Assembly: GCA_964473645.1 (NCBI GenBank)
Contig: CAYYPW010000006.1
Location: 1 to 64,000 of the forward strand
DNA length: 64,000 bases
Source of the DNA: HdN1 sp964473645
GTDB taxonomy: Bacteria; Pseudomonadota; Gammaproteobacteria; Pseudomonadales; Ketobacteraceae
Direction of reading: 5' to 3'
Below, in pieces: positions 1 to 8,629 of this stretch; positions within the stretch are counted from its first letter, which is position 1, and each line of letters opens with the position of its first letter. The notes under the pieces were generated by a model, which was not told the DNA's origin, did not search any database, and saw only the letters and a list, made by a program, of their open reading frames with translations. The position numbers and the translations under genes are program-made.

Positions 1-23
1 ATCTGCGAGCACAGATGTTTAAA

Positions 24-131
24 GGGTTTTCGTGGTGTGTTGTTTATGGAACGTCAGCGCCATGGATGGCGCCGTCGAGCCTACAGGGAAGTATTCACGG
101 CGTTTCCAGAAACAACACACCACGAAAACCC
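24..131. repeat. Hairpin repeat element, copy 1
   Basis: This is a 108-bp element bounded by perfectly complementary 22-bp arms (24-45 and 110-131). The inner arm is cgtggtgtgttgttt and its exact complement closes the element. Inside lies a second small hairpin, gcgccat-gg-atggcgc, and a segment reading tcgagcctacagggaag. A second copy lies at 16629-16730 in the opposite orientation. The element is non-coding, carries no transposase, and sits just past the 3' end of the diguanylate cyclase gene. It resembles REP or MITE-type elements in size and structure. Its family and mobility are inference. Confidence 0.85.
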
Positions 132-256
132 TCGGAGCCCGATCTAAACGGCAGATTCTATTGAGCGACAGGATCAATTTAGAAAAGAAAGTTACATCCA
201 AAAACAACTACAAATTTTCGCCAAAATATCTGTTCAGCGAATCAACAAGCCAACCC

Positions 257-1222
257 TCAGGCCACCCCACTCATAGTGGAATGCAAAATCACCCGATTCC
301 TCCCACCCTCTTTCGCCCGATAAAGCGCCGCATCCGCCTGCGCAATCAACTCCTCACAATCCGCCACCCCAGGGCGATACTCCGCAACCCCCAAACTCGA
401 CGTCGCCTTAATCTCACGCTCCTCAAAAGGAATCGGCGACGCCTCAATAGACGCCCGAATCCGCTCCGCCACAATCATCGCCCCCGCCTCCGGCGTATTA
501 GGCAAAATAATCCCGAACTCCTCCCCGCCATACCGCCCAGCGATATCATTCTCCCGCAACGAACTGCGCACCACCCGCGCCACATTACACAACACGGCAT
601 CGCCACCCAAATGCCCGTAGGTATCATTCACCTTCTTGAAATGATCCAAATCGAACATGATCAACGACAACGGCGTCTGATACCGCGCAGCACGACTAAA
701 CTCCTCACTCAACCGAGACTGCCAATGGCTGCGATTGAACAGTTGCGTCAACCCATCAATCCGCGACACCATCTCCAGTTTCTTCATCGCCGCTTGATGC
801 ATCGTGCGATAAATTGCCGTATCCGTCGCATCAAACACCACGATACAAACCTTATCCACCTCCCCCTCAGCATTCTTGATCGGCATCAGCGTCAGATCCT
901 GACACATGAACTCCATGCCACTGGTCACAGGCCGATTATGCTTAAAGGGAAATAAATAAGGCCGCTGCTCCCACGACGTAAAAGCAAAATTCTTCAGCAT
1001 AAACACACTGCTGACCTTTTTTGCAAACCAACGCTGTGGCAAATCAGGGAAACACTCAAACAGCTTTTTGCCCACCACCTCTTCCGCATTTCTGCCGCTG
1101 TTGGACGCCATAAAGCGATTCCACAGCAAAATATCGAGATCGGCATTGACGATGAAAACGCCTACATTGGCGCGATCGACGATAAACGCAAGCAACTCAT
1201 ACGAGGGAGCAAAGTCTTCCAC
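257..1222 (-). CDS. PAS-GGDEF diguanylate cyclase
   Basis: This protein of 321 aa should make cyclic di-GMP from two GTP molecules. An N-terminal PAS-type sensor domain covers about residues 12-135 and a GGDEF domain about 150-315. The active-site motif is GGEEF at 232-236 in RYGGEEF, with the metal-binding aspartate in FDLDHF at about 191. An RxxD inhibitory site (REND, 223-226) lies five residues before the motif, so product feedback is expected. No membrane segment is visible, so it is probably cytoplasmic. Its start directly abuts the stop of the CheC-like gene, and the receiver gene lies upstream, so the three form one operon. The PAS ligand cannot be told from sequence. Confidence 0.93.
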   Translation of the reverse strand: MEDFAPSYELLAFIVDRANVGVFIVNADLDILLWNRFMASNSGRNAEEVVGKKLFECFPDLPQRWFAKKVSSVFMLKNFAFTSWEQRPYLFPFKHNRPVTSGMEFMCQDLTLMPIKNAEGEVDKVCIVVFDATDTAIYRTMHQAAMKKLEMVSRIDGLTQLFNRSHWQSRLSEEFSRAARYQTPLSLIMFDLDHFKKVNDTYGHLGGDAVLCNVARVVRSSLRENDIAGRYGGEEFGIILPNTPEAGAMIVAERIRASIEASPIPFEEREIKATSSLGVAEYRPGVADCEELIAQADAALYRAKEGGRNRVILHSTMSGVA

Positions 1223-1858
1223 TTACAGATCTTCCAGAAGCCGATCCAGTGCGTCTTTCACCACCAGAATCGACTCACCGGGCATGAGCAGGAACATGGT
1301 GCAATTGAAAGAGCGGTTTTCGAGGGTGTAGGAGATTTCCACGAGCAAGGCATGATCCCAGGCCAAACGCTCGTGCGCGAGGAGTTGCGAAATCATTACA
1401 TGCTGGCCCAAAATCGAGGGAGGTGAATAAGCCAGCTCCGCTTCAATCTGTTCACCAATACCATTCAGGCACGCACCATTGAGCACATTGGTGACATCAA
1501 GCAAGAGTTCTTTTTCTGCTTCAGCATTAATCTCGCCATCATAGGCAAGCAAATCCGCCAAAGACTTGAAGGATGTATCAGTGAACACCACAATGGCTTC
1601 ACCGCGCACACCCTGACCGTTATCGACATGAAAAAAGCCCTGACTGACGCCAGAGACATAACAATCGGTTCCACCCACCAAGGCAACCAGTTCTTTGGCC
1701 AGTTCCTCGCGTGTTACCAAACGAATTCGTGGAACGGAAAGCTCAATGAATACTTCGAGAAAACGGGCTAACGAATCGCCTGCGCGGCCCATGGCAACGT
1801 TAACGACTTCCTGCAGGCAGTCTCTTTGGTCTTCTGTGAGAGCGAGTGAGTCGTTCAT
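1223..1858 (-). CDS. CheC/CheX-like phosphatase-family protein
   Basis: This protein of 211 aa resembles the CheC/CheX/FliY family, which dephosphorylates CheY-type receivers. Two pseudo-symmetric helices are visible: LQEVVNVAMGRAGDSLARFL near the N-terminus and LLLDVTNVLNGACLNGIG in the second half. Each has the spaced acid and asparagine (E-x2-N; D-x2-N) used by CheC phosphatases, the second with Asp in place of Glu. The start overlaps the receiver stop by 4 nt and the stop abuts the cyclase start. The obvious inference is that it acts on, or senses, the neighbouring receiver. No chemotaxis genes are nearby, so a flagellar role is not implied. Confidence 0.8.
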   Translation of the reverse strand: MNDSLALTEDQRDCLQEVVNVAMGRAGDSLARFLEVFIELSVPRIRLVTREELAKELVALVGGTDCYVSGVSQGFFHVDNGQGVRGEAIVVFTDTSFKSLADLLAYDGEINAEAEKELLLDVTNVLNGACLNGIGEQIEAELAYSPPSILGQHVMISQLLAHERLAWDHALLVEISYTLENRSFNCTMFLLMPGESILVVKDALDRLLEDL

Positions 1859-2220
1859 AGTAAGCCGTATCTCTCGAGTACATCCTGCAGTTTCTTGCCA
1901 TCAATGGGCTTCTTGATGAAGTCCAGGGCACCCAGTTTTTGCACCCGTTCACGCGCTTCGGGTTGAATATCTGCAGAGATGACAATAATGATTGCCTTCA
2001 GACCCTCTCGTTTAACGGTTTCGAGTACACCATAACCGTCAAGTTCCGGCATGGTCAGATCGAGAAACACCATTTCCCCCTTGCCTTGGCGAATAGCATC
2101 TACACCCTCAACGCCATTGGTTGCCATCGTGACATCGACATCCCAATTCTCGGGTAGCGCACGTCGCACCTGCTTGCGCGCCATCGCTGAATCGTCACAG
2201 ATCAAAAGTGGTATGGGCAT
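1855..2220 (-). CDS. Single-domain CheY-like response regulator
   Basis: This stand-alone receiver of 121 aa has the full phosphoacceptor set: acidic pair D9-D10, phosphorylation site D54 in FLDLTMPELDG, S82 in VISAD, and K104-P105 in FIKKP. There is no output domain, so it must signal through a partner. It is the first gene of a three-gene operon with the CheC-like protein and the diguanylate cyclase. A good ribosome site, agaggaatt, lies just before the ATG. No histidine kinase is adjacent; the nearest in the window is the hybrid kinase near 42 kb. That it controls c-di-GMP output is inferred from the gene order. Confidence 0.93.
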   Translation of the reverse strand: MPIPLLICDDSAMARKQVRRALPENWDVDVTMATNGVEGVDAIRQGKGEMVFLDLTMPELDGYGVLETVKREGLKAIIIVISADIQPEARERVQKLGALDFIKKPIDGKKLQDVLERYGLL

Positions 2221-2265
2221 AATTCCTCTTTACTGTCATACCCGCAAACACATACATCAATGTTT

Positions 2266-2271
2266 AGTATA
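2266..2271 (-). promoter_or_regulatory. Possible -10 box for the receiver operon
   Basis: Read on the minus strand this is TATACT, about 46 nt upstream of the receiver start. No convincing -35 is visible at the proper spacing, so this is a weak call based on position and match to the sigma-70 -10 consensus. Confidence 0.3.
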
Positions 2272-2291
2272 GCCGCTTGCCGGAAAACGTA

Positions 2292-2337
2292 ATGTAAGCG
2301 AGCTAACGCCGAACAAACTTTGTTAGCTCTTTTACAT
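2292..2337. other. Large inverted repeat upstream of the receiver operon
   Basis: The arms are atgtaa then gagctaac (2300-2307), and gttagctc (2322-2329) then ttacat. Together they form an interrupted dyad of 46 bp with a 14-nt loop. It lies between the receiver gene and the fumarase terminator. It could be a second terminator for the fumarase transcript or an operator; the sequence does not decide. Confidence 0.4.
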
Positions 2338-2362
2338 AGCGTAGACGTGGATTCAGAAAAAG

Positions 2363-2402
2363 AAAAATCCCGGTATCAGAAAACTGACACCGGGATTTTT
2401 TC
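2363..2402 (-). terminator. Rho-independent terminator of the fumarase gene
   Basis: The 12-bp arms aaaaatcccggt (2363-2374) and accgggattttt (2389-2400) enclose a further small stem tcag-aaaa-ctga. A T-run follows in either reading direction. It lies 67-106 nt past the fumarase stop, so it most likely ends that transcript. Confidence 0.85.
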
Positions 2403-2468
2403 GTTCGCTGTGAGGCGCTTAGCTGAGCCACCCGGCACCGGTTCGGTACCGGACATCAACGCTCATGA

Positions 2469-3983
2469 TCAGACAGGAAGGAGGCCGATCTTCTTCTGCC
2501 AGATTTTCGGCGCGGTGAGGTGCACAGACTCGCCCAGGCTGTCGACCGCCACCGTGACAGGCATGTCCTGTACGTCGAACTCGTAGATCGCTTCCATGCC
2601 CAAGTCAGCGAAGGCCACCGTGCGTGACTTGCGGATAGCCTTAGACACCAGGTAAGCGGCGCCACCGACAGCCATCAGGTACACGGCTTTGTGTTTACGA
2701 ATGGCTTCAATGGCAGTCGGGCCGCGCTCGGCCTTACCGATCATGCCCATCAGGCCATATTGCGCCAGCATGGTTTCGGTGAACTTGTCCATGCGGGTGG
2801 CGGTAGTGGGGCCAGCGGGGCCAACGACTTCATCCCGCACAGGGTCAACGGGACCAACGTAATAGATGAAGCGGTTCTTGAAGCTCAAGCCCTCAGGGAG
2901 CGGCTCGCCTTTGTTGGCCATATCCACCAGGCGCTTGTGTGCAGCATCGCGCCCCGTGAGCATCTTGCCGGACAGCAGCAAGGTATCGCCGGGTTTCCAG
3001 GTTTCGATCTCTGCCTGTGTGACGGTATCGAGGTTGACCCGCTTGGTCGATGCACTGGCTTCCATGGCCAGCGTGGGCCAGGTGTCGAGACTGGGTGGTT
3101 CGATATCGGCCGGACCACTGCCATCCAGCACGAAATGAACGTGACGGGTGGCTGCGCAGTTAGGGATCATGGCCACGGGCAGCGATGCCGCGTGGGTGGG
3201 GTAATCGAGAATCTTCACATCGAGCACAGTGGTCAATCCACCCAGCCCTTGGGCGCCAATGCCCAACGCGTTCACTTTTTCATAGAGTTCAAGGCGGAGT
3301 TCTTCGATGCGATTTTGCGGGCCGCGCGCTTTCAGCTCTTGAATATCGATGTGTTCCATCAGGGATTCTTTGGCCAGCAGCATGGCTTTTTCAGCGGTGC
3401 CGCCGATGCCGATGCCGAGCACGCCGGGCGGACACCAGCCTGCGCCCATGGTGGGAACGGTTTTCAGCACCCAATCGACAATGCTGTCACTTGGGTTGAG
3501 CATCGCCAGTTTGGATTTGTTCTCGGAGCCGCCACCTTTAGCGGCGAGGGTAACATCTACCGTGTCGCCTTCGACGATTTCGTAGTGAATGGTGGCCGGT
3601 GTGTTGTCTTTGGTGTTGATGCGCTTACCCGCCGGGTCCTTCAGGATAGAAGCACGCAGTACGTTATCGGGCAGGTTGTAGGCACGACGCACGCCTTCGT
3701 TGACCATGTCGGTGACACTCATGGTGGCGTCCCACTTGGCGTGCATACCCACTTTCAGAAACACCGTCACAATACCGGTGTCCTGGCAAATGGGGCGCTT
3801 GCCTTCGGCACACATACGCGAGTTGATGAGGATCTGCGCCATGGCGTCTTTGGCGGCTTGCGACTCTTCGCGTTCGTAGGCAGCGGTCAATGCCTCAATG
3901 AAGTCAGTCGGATGATAGTAAGAAATGTATTGAAGCCCGTCAGCGATACTTTGTATGAAATCATCCTGGCGAATTGCTGCCAT
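2469..3983 (-). CDS. fumA: Fumarate hydratase, class I (iron-sulfur type)
   Basis: This enzyme of 504 aa interconverts fumarate and malate in the TCA cycle. The N-terminal alpha part and C-terminal beta part are fused, as in FumA/FumB. Three cysteines fit the [4Fe-4S] ligands: C66 in PICQDTG, C184 in GWCPPGVLG and C276 in IPNCAATRH. The length is close to the usual 500-550 aa. It stands alone between its own terminator and a region with three spaced direct repeats. Class I fumarases are oxygen-sensitive and are often used under low-oxygen conditions, which suits the hydrogenase locus further on. FumA and FumB cannot be told apart here, so the symbol is generic. Confidence 0.95.
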   Translation of the reverse strand: MAAIRQDDFIQSIADGLQYISYYHPTDFIEALTAAYEREESQAAKDAMAQILINSRMCAEGKRPICQDTGIVTVFLKVGMHAKWDATMSVTDMVNEGVRRAYNLPDNVLRASILKDPAGKRINTKDNTPATIHYEIVEGDTVDVTLAAKGGGSENKSKLAMLNPSDSIVDWVLKTVPTMGAGWCPPGVLGIGIGGTAEKAMLLAKESLMEHIDIQELKARGPQNRIEELRLELYEKVNALGIGAQGLGGLTTVLDVKILDYPTHAASLPVAMIPNCAATRHVHFVLDGSGPADIEPPSLDTWPTLAMEASASTKRVNLDTVTQAEIETWKPGDTLLLSGKMLTGRDAAHKRLVDMANKGEPLPEGLSFKNRFIYYVGPVDPVRDEVVGPAGPTTATRMDKFTETMLAQYGLMGMIGKAERGPTAIEAIRKHKAVYLMAVGGAAYLVSKAIRKSRTVAFADLGMEAIYEFDVQDMPVTVAVDSLGESVHLTAPKIWQKKIGLLPV

Positions 3984-4012
3984 GATTGCCCCCGCGGTTG
4001 GTTGGATAAGGT

Positions 4013-4059
4013 GCCTGTCTATTAAAAGATGCCTGACTACGGATTAAGTAGCCTGACTA
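4013..4059. repeat. Three spaced direct repeats upstream of fumarase
   Basis: The 9-bp unit gcctgacta occurs at 4031-4039 and 4051-4059, with the variant gcctgtcta at 4013-4021. The spacings are 18 and 20 bp, close to two helical turns. The repeats lie 30-76 nt upstream of the fumarase start, where an activator or repressor might bind. A sequence reading TATAAT on the minus strand (4084-4089) is a possible -10 box without a clear -35. Function is inference. Confidence 0.4.
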
Positions 4060-4109
4060 GACGAGCACCCGGTGTGGTGCCGAATTATACGTGAATTGTG
4101 AACCCGGCG

Positions 4110-5015
4110 TTACTGCGCAAGCGCGTCACCCGTCACGCGCCAGCGATAGAAAAAGCCCACGATTGCGTTAAGGATTTGATCGGGCGCCTCTTGATGCAGA
4201 AAATGCCCAAGTGTGGGGAATTGTTTGGCTTCAACAAAACCCGGCAACAACACTGGTTGCATGCACACGGCAAACATTTCTGGCTTGATGCATCCATCCT
4301 GCTCCCCTGCGAGCGCTAGCGTCGGCACATTCAAAGGCGTCTGCGCAAGTTTGAGCGCGTGTCGATTTTCGGGGGACCATAAGCGATAGAGGCTGCGGTA
4401 ATACCCAAGAGCCGCCGTTGCCACGCCGGGTTGCTGCAAGGTATGAATGACTGACGCAATGACAGATTCTGGTGCCGTCCAACCGGGTGACCAACGCTGC
4501 CAAAGCAGGCGTATCAGCGCCCAATCTTTTTGCTTGACTGCCCAATCCGCTATGCCTCGCAACTGAAAAAAGCTCATGTACCACGAGTAAAATACTTGCG
4601 AGGGGACTTCACGCATGCCGGGTAAAAAGGCGCCCAGATGCGGGATCGCCAAGGCCACGTAGGCATAAAAACGCTGCGGTGCGAGCGCCACGGCTGTCCA
4701 GCCGGTGACTGCGCCCCAATCATGTCCGATCAAAAAGGCTCGGGGTTCCTGCAAATGATCGAGCCAGGCAATGACATCTTCAGCCAATGCCATCACCGAA
4801 TAATTACCGTCGGGCTGGACGGAACCGGGTTCATAGCCACGCATCACCGGCGTCAACACGCGGTAACCGGATTCAATCAACCCAGGGAGCAATGCATCAT
4901 AGGTATGCAGATTGTCGGGGAAGCCATGCAGGCACACAATGAGCGGCCCGTGGTCGCCATGCAGTCTGGCAGTGAAGTCCCCTTGTGGCCGTGACATCGT
5001 GACGGTTCTCGACAT
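4110..5015 (-). CDS. Alpha/beta hydrolase, epoxide hydrolase-like
   Basis: This protein of 301 aa, counted from MSRTVTM, has an alpha/beta hydrolase fold of the epoxide hydrolase/haloalkane dehalogenase branch. The oxyanion motif HGFPD is at 30-34. The nucleophile elbow GHDWG puts Asp at 99, the residue used by epoxide hydrolases rather than the Ser of esterases. The acid is probably D240 in AGEQDG and the base H271 in PTLGHF. A cap domain lies between about 130 and 230. Upstream in-frame codons exist, but this start keeps the family's usual N-terminus. The gene stands alone; substrate unknown. A cofactor-free dehalogenase or hydrolase of another ester is possible. Confidence 0.82.
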   Translation of the reverse strand: MSRTVTMSRPQGDFTARLHGDHGPLIVCLHGFPDNLHTYDALLPGLIESGYRVLTPVMRGYEPGSVQPDGNYSVMALAEDVIAWLDHLQEPRAFLIGHDWGAVTGWTAVALAPQRFYAYVALAIPHLGAFLPGMREVPSQVFYSWYMSFFQLRGIADWAVKQKDWALIRLLWQRWSPGWTAPESVIASVIHTLQQPGVATAALGYYRSLYRLWSPENRHALKLAQTPLNVPTLALAGEQDGCIKPEMFAVCMQPVLLPGFVEAKQFPTLGHFLHQEAPDQILNAIVGFFYRWRVTGDALAQ

Positions 5016-5286
5016 GTATTCTCCCCTGTGGGTGATGCGTTTTGGCTTCGTCAAGCGGTGTACCTCTTTCGGTTGGGCGCCAATGCAGGAAATTTTGTGA
5101 CCCACCAGCCACTTTTGAAATTATAAGAAGCTTCCAATACCAATTAGATTGCTCATAAAATGTGATACGATTCGCATCTATTGACACGACTATTAACACA
5201 ACACAATTAATAGATCGCGTTATTGAGTCGAATCTGCCAAACAAAAACAAGAACGACGCATATCGTTCCCGCCGCTATGGACGGGG
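5016..5286. other. Divergent intergenic region, no gene seen
   Basis: This AT-richer stretch separates the hydrolase (minus) from the PilZ-like gene (plus) and must hold both promoters. No hairpin or RNA motif stood out. Confidence 0.6.
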
Positions 5287-6897
5287 ATGTGCTTCAACAG
5301 AAGCAGCCATGGAATGACCACACTTACGTCGAGACAACCTGTCACTTCAGCGAAATCGCCCCTCAAAGTACCTGAGGTCGATCGCGCGCGCCATGCGTTG
5401 CCAGTCGGCGCCGATGCCGATATTTCGCAACAAGTGCGCGAATTGCCTTATGCCGACCACGGCATGGCACTCACTCTGGCACGCAGCAAGCTACGCCATT
5501 TCAATCGCTTTTATATAGAACATTCTCGTCGCGCCACACTCAACCAATGGTTTCACTACGCGTATGCGCGTTTTAACGAACGCCTGGGTGATGTGGTGGC
5601 ACCCCGTCAGGATGTTCTCTATAGCGGCGAAGGCGATGACGGCTATACCCAATTTTGTGATGAACTGGCTATCGCCTACAAACATTGTCTGCTGGATGCA
5701 GAACGCAGTAAGACTGCCCATCGCGCCTTCGGCCCTTACCTCTATCTGAGCTTGTTCTTTCATGCGCAAGCCATGCTGCAGCGTTTTACACACAATATCA
5801 AGCAACCGAATAACGCCTGGCGCGAGGCGCACTATTTATATGCGACAGCAGAGCAGCTGGGCCTGCATCGGCATAACCCAGGCCTGAAATTACCGGGCGC
5901 ACTCAATACCATTCATGATCAATATGTACAGTTGCTACTGGTGGCAGGCGCCAACCCTTACAGCCTGGGTCAGACTGACACGCTTTGGGTGATTCGGTTT
6001 ACGCAGCGCACGGCGAACGCTACCTGCATGGTGCACCCCGACAACCTAGACGATTTAACCAGTGCACTGGGCATCAGACTCGACAGCGACGAAGGCCCGC
6101 TTCGGCTTCGATACAAACCCACGGGATCACACCCGCAAGCGCGGCTGGTGTCGACAGAGACGATCTGCAATCAATTGGAAATTCAGCGCCGACAGTGGCT
6201 GCCCACCAGCAGCAAATTAGCTCATATCAATGTTGATTTGCTGCCCGCCGGTACAACTGAACGTGTCGAAGCGCTATTTGATCATCTGGATGAATGCTGG
6301 CGCTGCCAAAAACATCGCGCAGTTTCACGCCACACGCAAAAAGTGGAATGCGAACTGGTGTGGAGCCTGCCTGCGATTTACCGTTGGCTCTGCAACGGAG
6401 GCAGCACCACTGCTCGCCATTTCGCAGAACAAGTGTCGCAGCGTTTCAATGCTGTATTGGTGGAAGCGAGTGTGAGTGGTTTTCGTTTTAAGGCGCCGGT
6501 GGAGTACAAGGCTTACCTGCACCCGGGCGAACTGTTGTTGATTGCCGGTGACGATGCAGACAAACCTTTATCGATTGGAATTTTGCGCTGGATCAAGGAT
6601 ACAGGGGATGGCTTTATTTCGTTGGGTGCAGCCCGCATCGAAGTGCATGTACGAGCCGCCGCGCTGCAATTGAACGACACCAGTAACGAGCGTGTTGCGC
6701 TGCTGTTGTCGAAGCAGGTGCAATCCCCTCAGCACAAATTTCTGCTGTGCGCGCCAGATACCCATTGCCCGCCAGGGGAAGTGGATATCGGATTACCCCA
6801 CCTCAAGCGTTATACCCGTGCGCGTATGGGTGGTGTGTTGATGTCGACACCTTTCTTTAAAGTGGTGGATGCCTATCTTATGACGGCGGTGAGTTGA
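5287..6897 (+). CDS. Large protein with PilZ-like C-terminal domain
   Basis: This protein of 536 aa is one I do not recognise with certainty. Residues 55-200 look helical and are rich in aromatic and basic residues. The middle (about 290-340) contains paired cysteines, C-W-R-C, in a helical stretch. From about 380 to 470 the pattern SGFRF, then GELLLI, then IGILRW, then GAARIEV matches the strand layout of PilZ domains, which bind cyclic di-GMP, but the basic RxxxR loop is not clear. The family could be an effector of the nearby cyclase; this is inference. A second start at 5314 (MTTLTS) is equally possible. The last 20 nt overlap the 3' end of the convergent yihY gene. Confidence 0.6.
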   Translation: MCFNRSSHGMTTLTSRQPVTSAKSPLKVPEVDRARHALPVGADADISQQVRELPYADHGMALTLARSKLRHFNRFYIEHSRRATLNQWFHYAYARFNERLGDVVAPRQDVLYSGEGDDGYTQFCDELAIAYKHCLLDAERSKTAHRAFGPYLYLSLFFHAQAMLQRFTHNIKQPNNAWREAHYLYATAEQLGLHRHNPGLKLPGALNTIHDQYVQLLLVAGANPYSLGQTDTLWVIRFTQRTANATCMVHPDNLDDLTSALGIRLDSDEGPLRLRYKPTGSHPQARLVSTETICNQLEIQRRQWLPTSSKLAHINVDLLPAGTTERVEALFDHLDECWRCQKHRAVSRHTQKVECELVWSLPAIYRWLCNGGSTTARHFAEQVSQRFNAVLVEASVSGFRFKAPVEYKAYLHPGELLLIAGDDADKPLSIGILRWIKDTGDGFISLGAARIEVHVRAAALQLNDTSNERVALLLSKQVQSPQHKFLLCAPDTHCPPGEVDIGLPHLKRYTRARMGGVLMSTPFFKVVDAYLMTAVS

Positions 6898-8134
6898 CGC
6901 CTTTCTCTGCAGCGCTTGTGAAAAGCGTCGCCAAGGGAATATCAAGATGGGTTCGCCAATGGTGGTGCGACTGCTCCAACCGCGTATTGAATTCGTACCG
7001 CCAGGGAAACGCTTCGATTTTTTGGGGTTCGAGCACATCGGGATACACGGTTTTCGCAAGATCAAATAGCGTATGGGTATGCAGATCCCGCAACAGAATC
7101 CAGCCGCTGCCTTGTCGCACCACCCAACGATCTCTCTCCAGCAGGGTCATGTAGGCTTCCCAGCCCACCATGTCTTGCCATTGCAACATTTCCATCAGCT
7201 TTTCTTCTTCCACCAATCGGCCTTTCGACTGATGTTCGTTGATGCCCCAGAGTATCGTCAGTACATCCGGTAACGATGCGCCCGCATGTCGCCCCCGGTA
7301 GCGAAAAAAACTCATGGATTGCACTAGCTCTGCCCCCAGCAACACGATCACCCAGGACACATACACCCAGATAAGAAATATCGGTACCGCAGCAAATGCC
7401 CCATACACGAACTTGTAAGAAGGAAACAATTGCAGTCCGAACGCCATCAGATGGCGTGCCATTTCAAACAGCAACGCAGCGAAACTCCCCCCCGCCACCC
7501 CGTACTTTAGCGGCACAGTCGTGTTGGGAATTGCAATATACGCCAAGGAAAACACCACCGCCGTCGCTAACACGGGGATCACTGACCACAGCCAGCGATC
7601 CATCGCCAACCAGGGAAACCATAACGACAAGATTTGCAACGACGCCACATAGGATGACAACAGAAACGCCACGCCCATTAACAAGGGGCCGATACTGAGA
7701 ATCGCCCAATACAGCAGAAAGCCGTTAATGCCGGTGCGTGCCTGGCGCACGTGCCAGATCTTGTTAAACGAACTTTCGATGCGACGTAACATGAGCATGC
7801 AGGTAACAAACAACATGATCAAACCGGCACTCGTCAAGCTGGCAGCCTGACTGGCGAATCCGCTCAGGTAGTTTTCGATATACGTGCCGGTATCAGGCAG
7901 CACATGACGAAACAGCATTTGCCGCATCGTGGTATCCCAACGACGCAACTCGGGCACCAATGACAACACCGCAAAGGTCACCGTCATCAACGGCACCACC
8001 GCAAACAGTGTGGTGAATGCAAGGTATGCCGAGGTTTTCGGGCCTTCATGACGAAAAAAACTGTCTTTTACATAGTTGGCAAAAGCGAATACTTTTCGCC
8101 GATCCCAGATCGGGCTACTATGGGCTGCACTCAC
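6878..8134 (-). CDS. yihY: YihY/BrkB family inner-membrane protein
   Basis: This integral membrane protein of 418 aa belongs to the YihY family, formerly misnamed ribonuclease BN. The family-typical start FVKDSFF-like stretch (YVKDSFFRHEGPKTSAYLAF) is followed by about six hydrophobic segments up to residue 280 and a soluble C-terminal domain with winged-helix character. The likely start is GTG, preceded by aggac. Its role is not established; transport or envelope functions have been proposed for relatives. It faces arsC across a 135-bp divergent region and converges on the PilZ-like gene with a 20-nt overlap. Confidence 0.9.
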   Translation of the reverse strand: MSAAHSSPIWDRRKVFAFANYVKDSFFRHEGPKTSAYLAFTTLFAVVPLMTVTFAVLSLVPELRRWDTTMRQMLFRHVLPDTGTYIENYLSGFASQAASLTSAGLIMLFVTCMLMLRRIESSFNKIWHVRQARTGINGFLLYWAILSIGPLLMGVAFLLSSYVASLQILSLWFPWLAMDRWLWSVIPVLATAVVFSLAYIAIPNTTVPLKYGVAGGSFAALLFEMARHLMAFGLQLFPSYKFVYGAFAAVPIFLIWVYVSWVIVLLGAELVQSMSFFRYRGRHAGASLPDVLTILWGINEHQSKGRLVEEEKLMEMLQWQDMVGWEAYMTLLERDRWVVRQGSGWILLRDLHTHTLFDLAKTVYPDVLEPQKIEAFPWRYEFNTRLEQSHHHWRTHLDIPLATLFTSAAEKGVNSPPS

Positions 8135-8269
8135 ACGCGATGTCCTGTTTTGCGGTGCCCCGTTGGGCCATTGACCGGTAAAAACGCACTGTCTACCCTT
8201 GGCGTAGCGGGCAGTGTTGGTATTGCGTGTATTCTAGCGCCCCTGGCTCAGGCAAGTATCGACTTTTAT

Positions 8270-8620
8270 ATGCACGTGACGCTCTACCATAATCCACGTT
8301 GTTCCAAATCTCGTGAAGCACTGGCGCTACTGCAGGCACGCGGCATCACCCCAGAGGTCGTGCTCTACCTCGAAACGCCGCCTGATAGTGGCACGCTGCA
8401 ATCCTTGCTGAAAAAACTGCAACTACCCGCCCGCTCGCTGTTACGCACGAAAGAGCCGGAATATGTCGAATTGGGGCTGGCCGACCCGGCGCTTTCTGAT
8501 ACGCATATTATCACTACCATTGCGCAACACCCGCGATTGCTGGAGCGGCCGATAGCGGTAGCAGGTGAGCACGCTGTTATTGGGCGCCCGCCCGAAGCCA
8601 TACTGGCATTATTCGAATAA
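8270..8620 (+). CDS. arsC: Arsenate reductase family protein (ArsC/YfgD type)
   Basis: This thioredoxin-fold protein of 116 aa belongs to the glutaredoxin-coupled ArsC family. The active-site cysteine is in LYHNPRCSKSREAL, and the family arginine is in HPRLLERPI, followed by IGRPPE. The ATG at MHVTLYHNP gives the usual length; an in-frame extension upstream would add an unrelated segment and is rejected. No arsR, arsB or acr3 is nearby, so a general thiol-redox role (as for YfgD/Spx-like relatives) is as likely as arsenate resistance. It is the first gene of a long plus-strand run, nine nt before wrbA. Confidence 0.9.
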   Translation: MHVTLYHNPRCSKSREALALLQARGITPEVVLYLETPPDSGTLQSLLKKLQLPARSLLRTKEPEYVELGLADPALSDTHIITTIAQHPRLLERPIAVAGEHAVIGRPPEAILALFE

Positions 8621-8629
8621 GGGGTGGGA

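Noticed and set aside
32..955. Long open frame on the plus strand opposite the diguanylate cyclase
   Set aside because: It has an Arg/Pro/His-rich composition typical of antisense frames and covers the repeat element; the minus-strand gene has clear GGDEF motifs.
2691..4025. 444-codon open frame opposite fumarase
   Set aside because: It is an antisense shadow; the fumarase on the minus strand carries all cluster ligands.
8048..8269. N-terminal extension of ArsC
   Set aside because: The extension has no family match; the ATG at 8270 gives the standard length.
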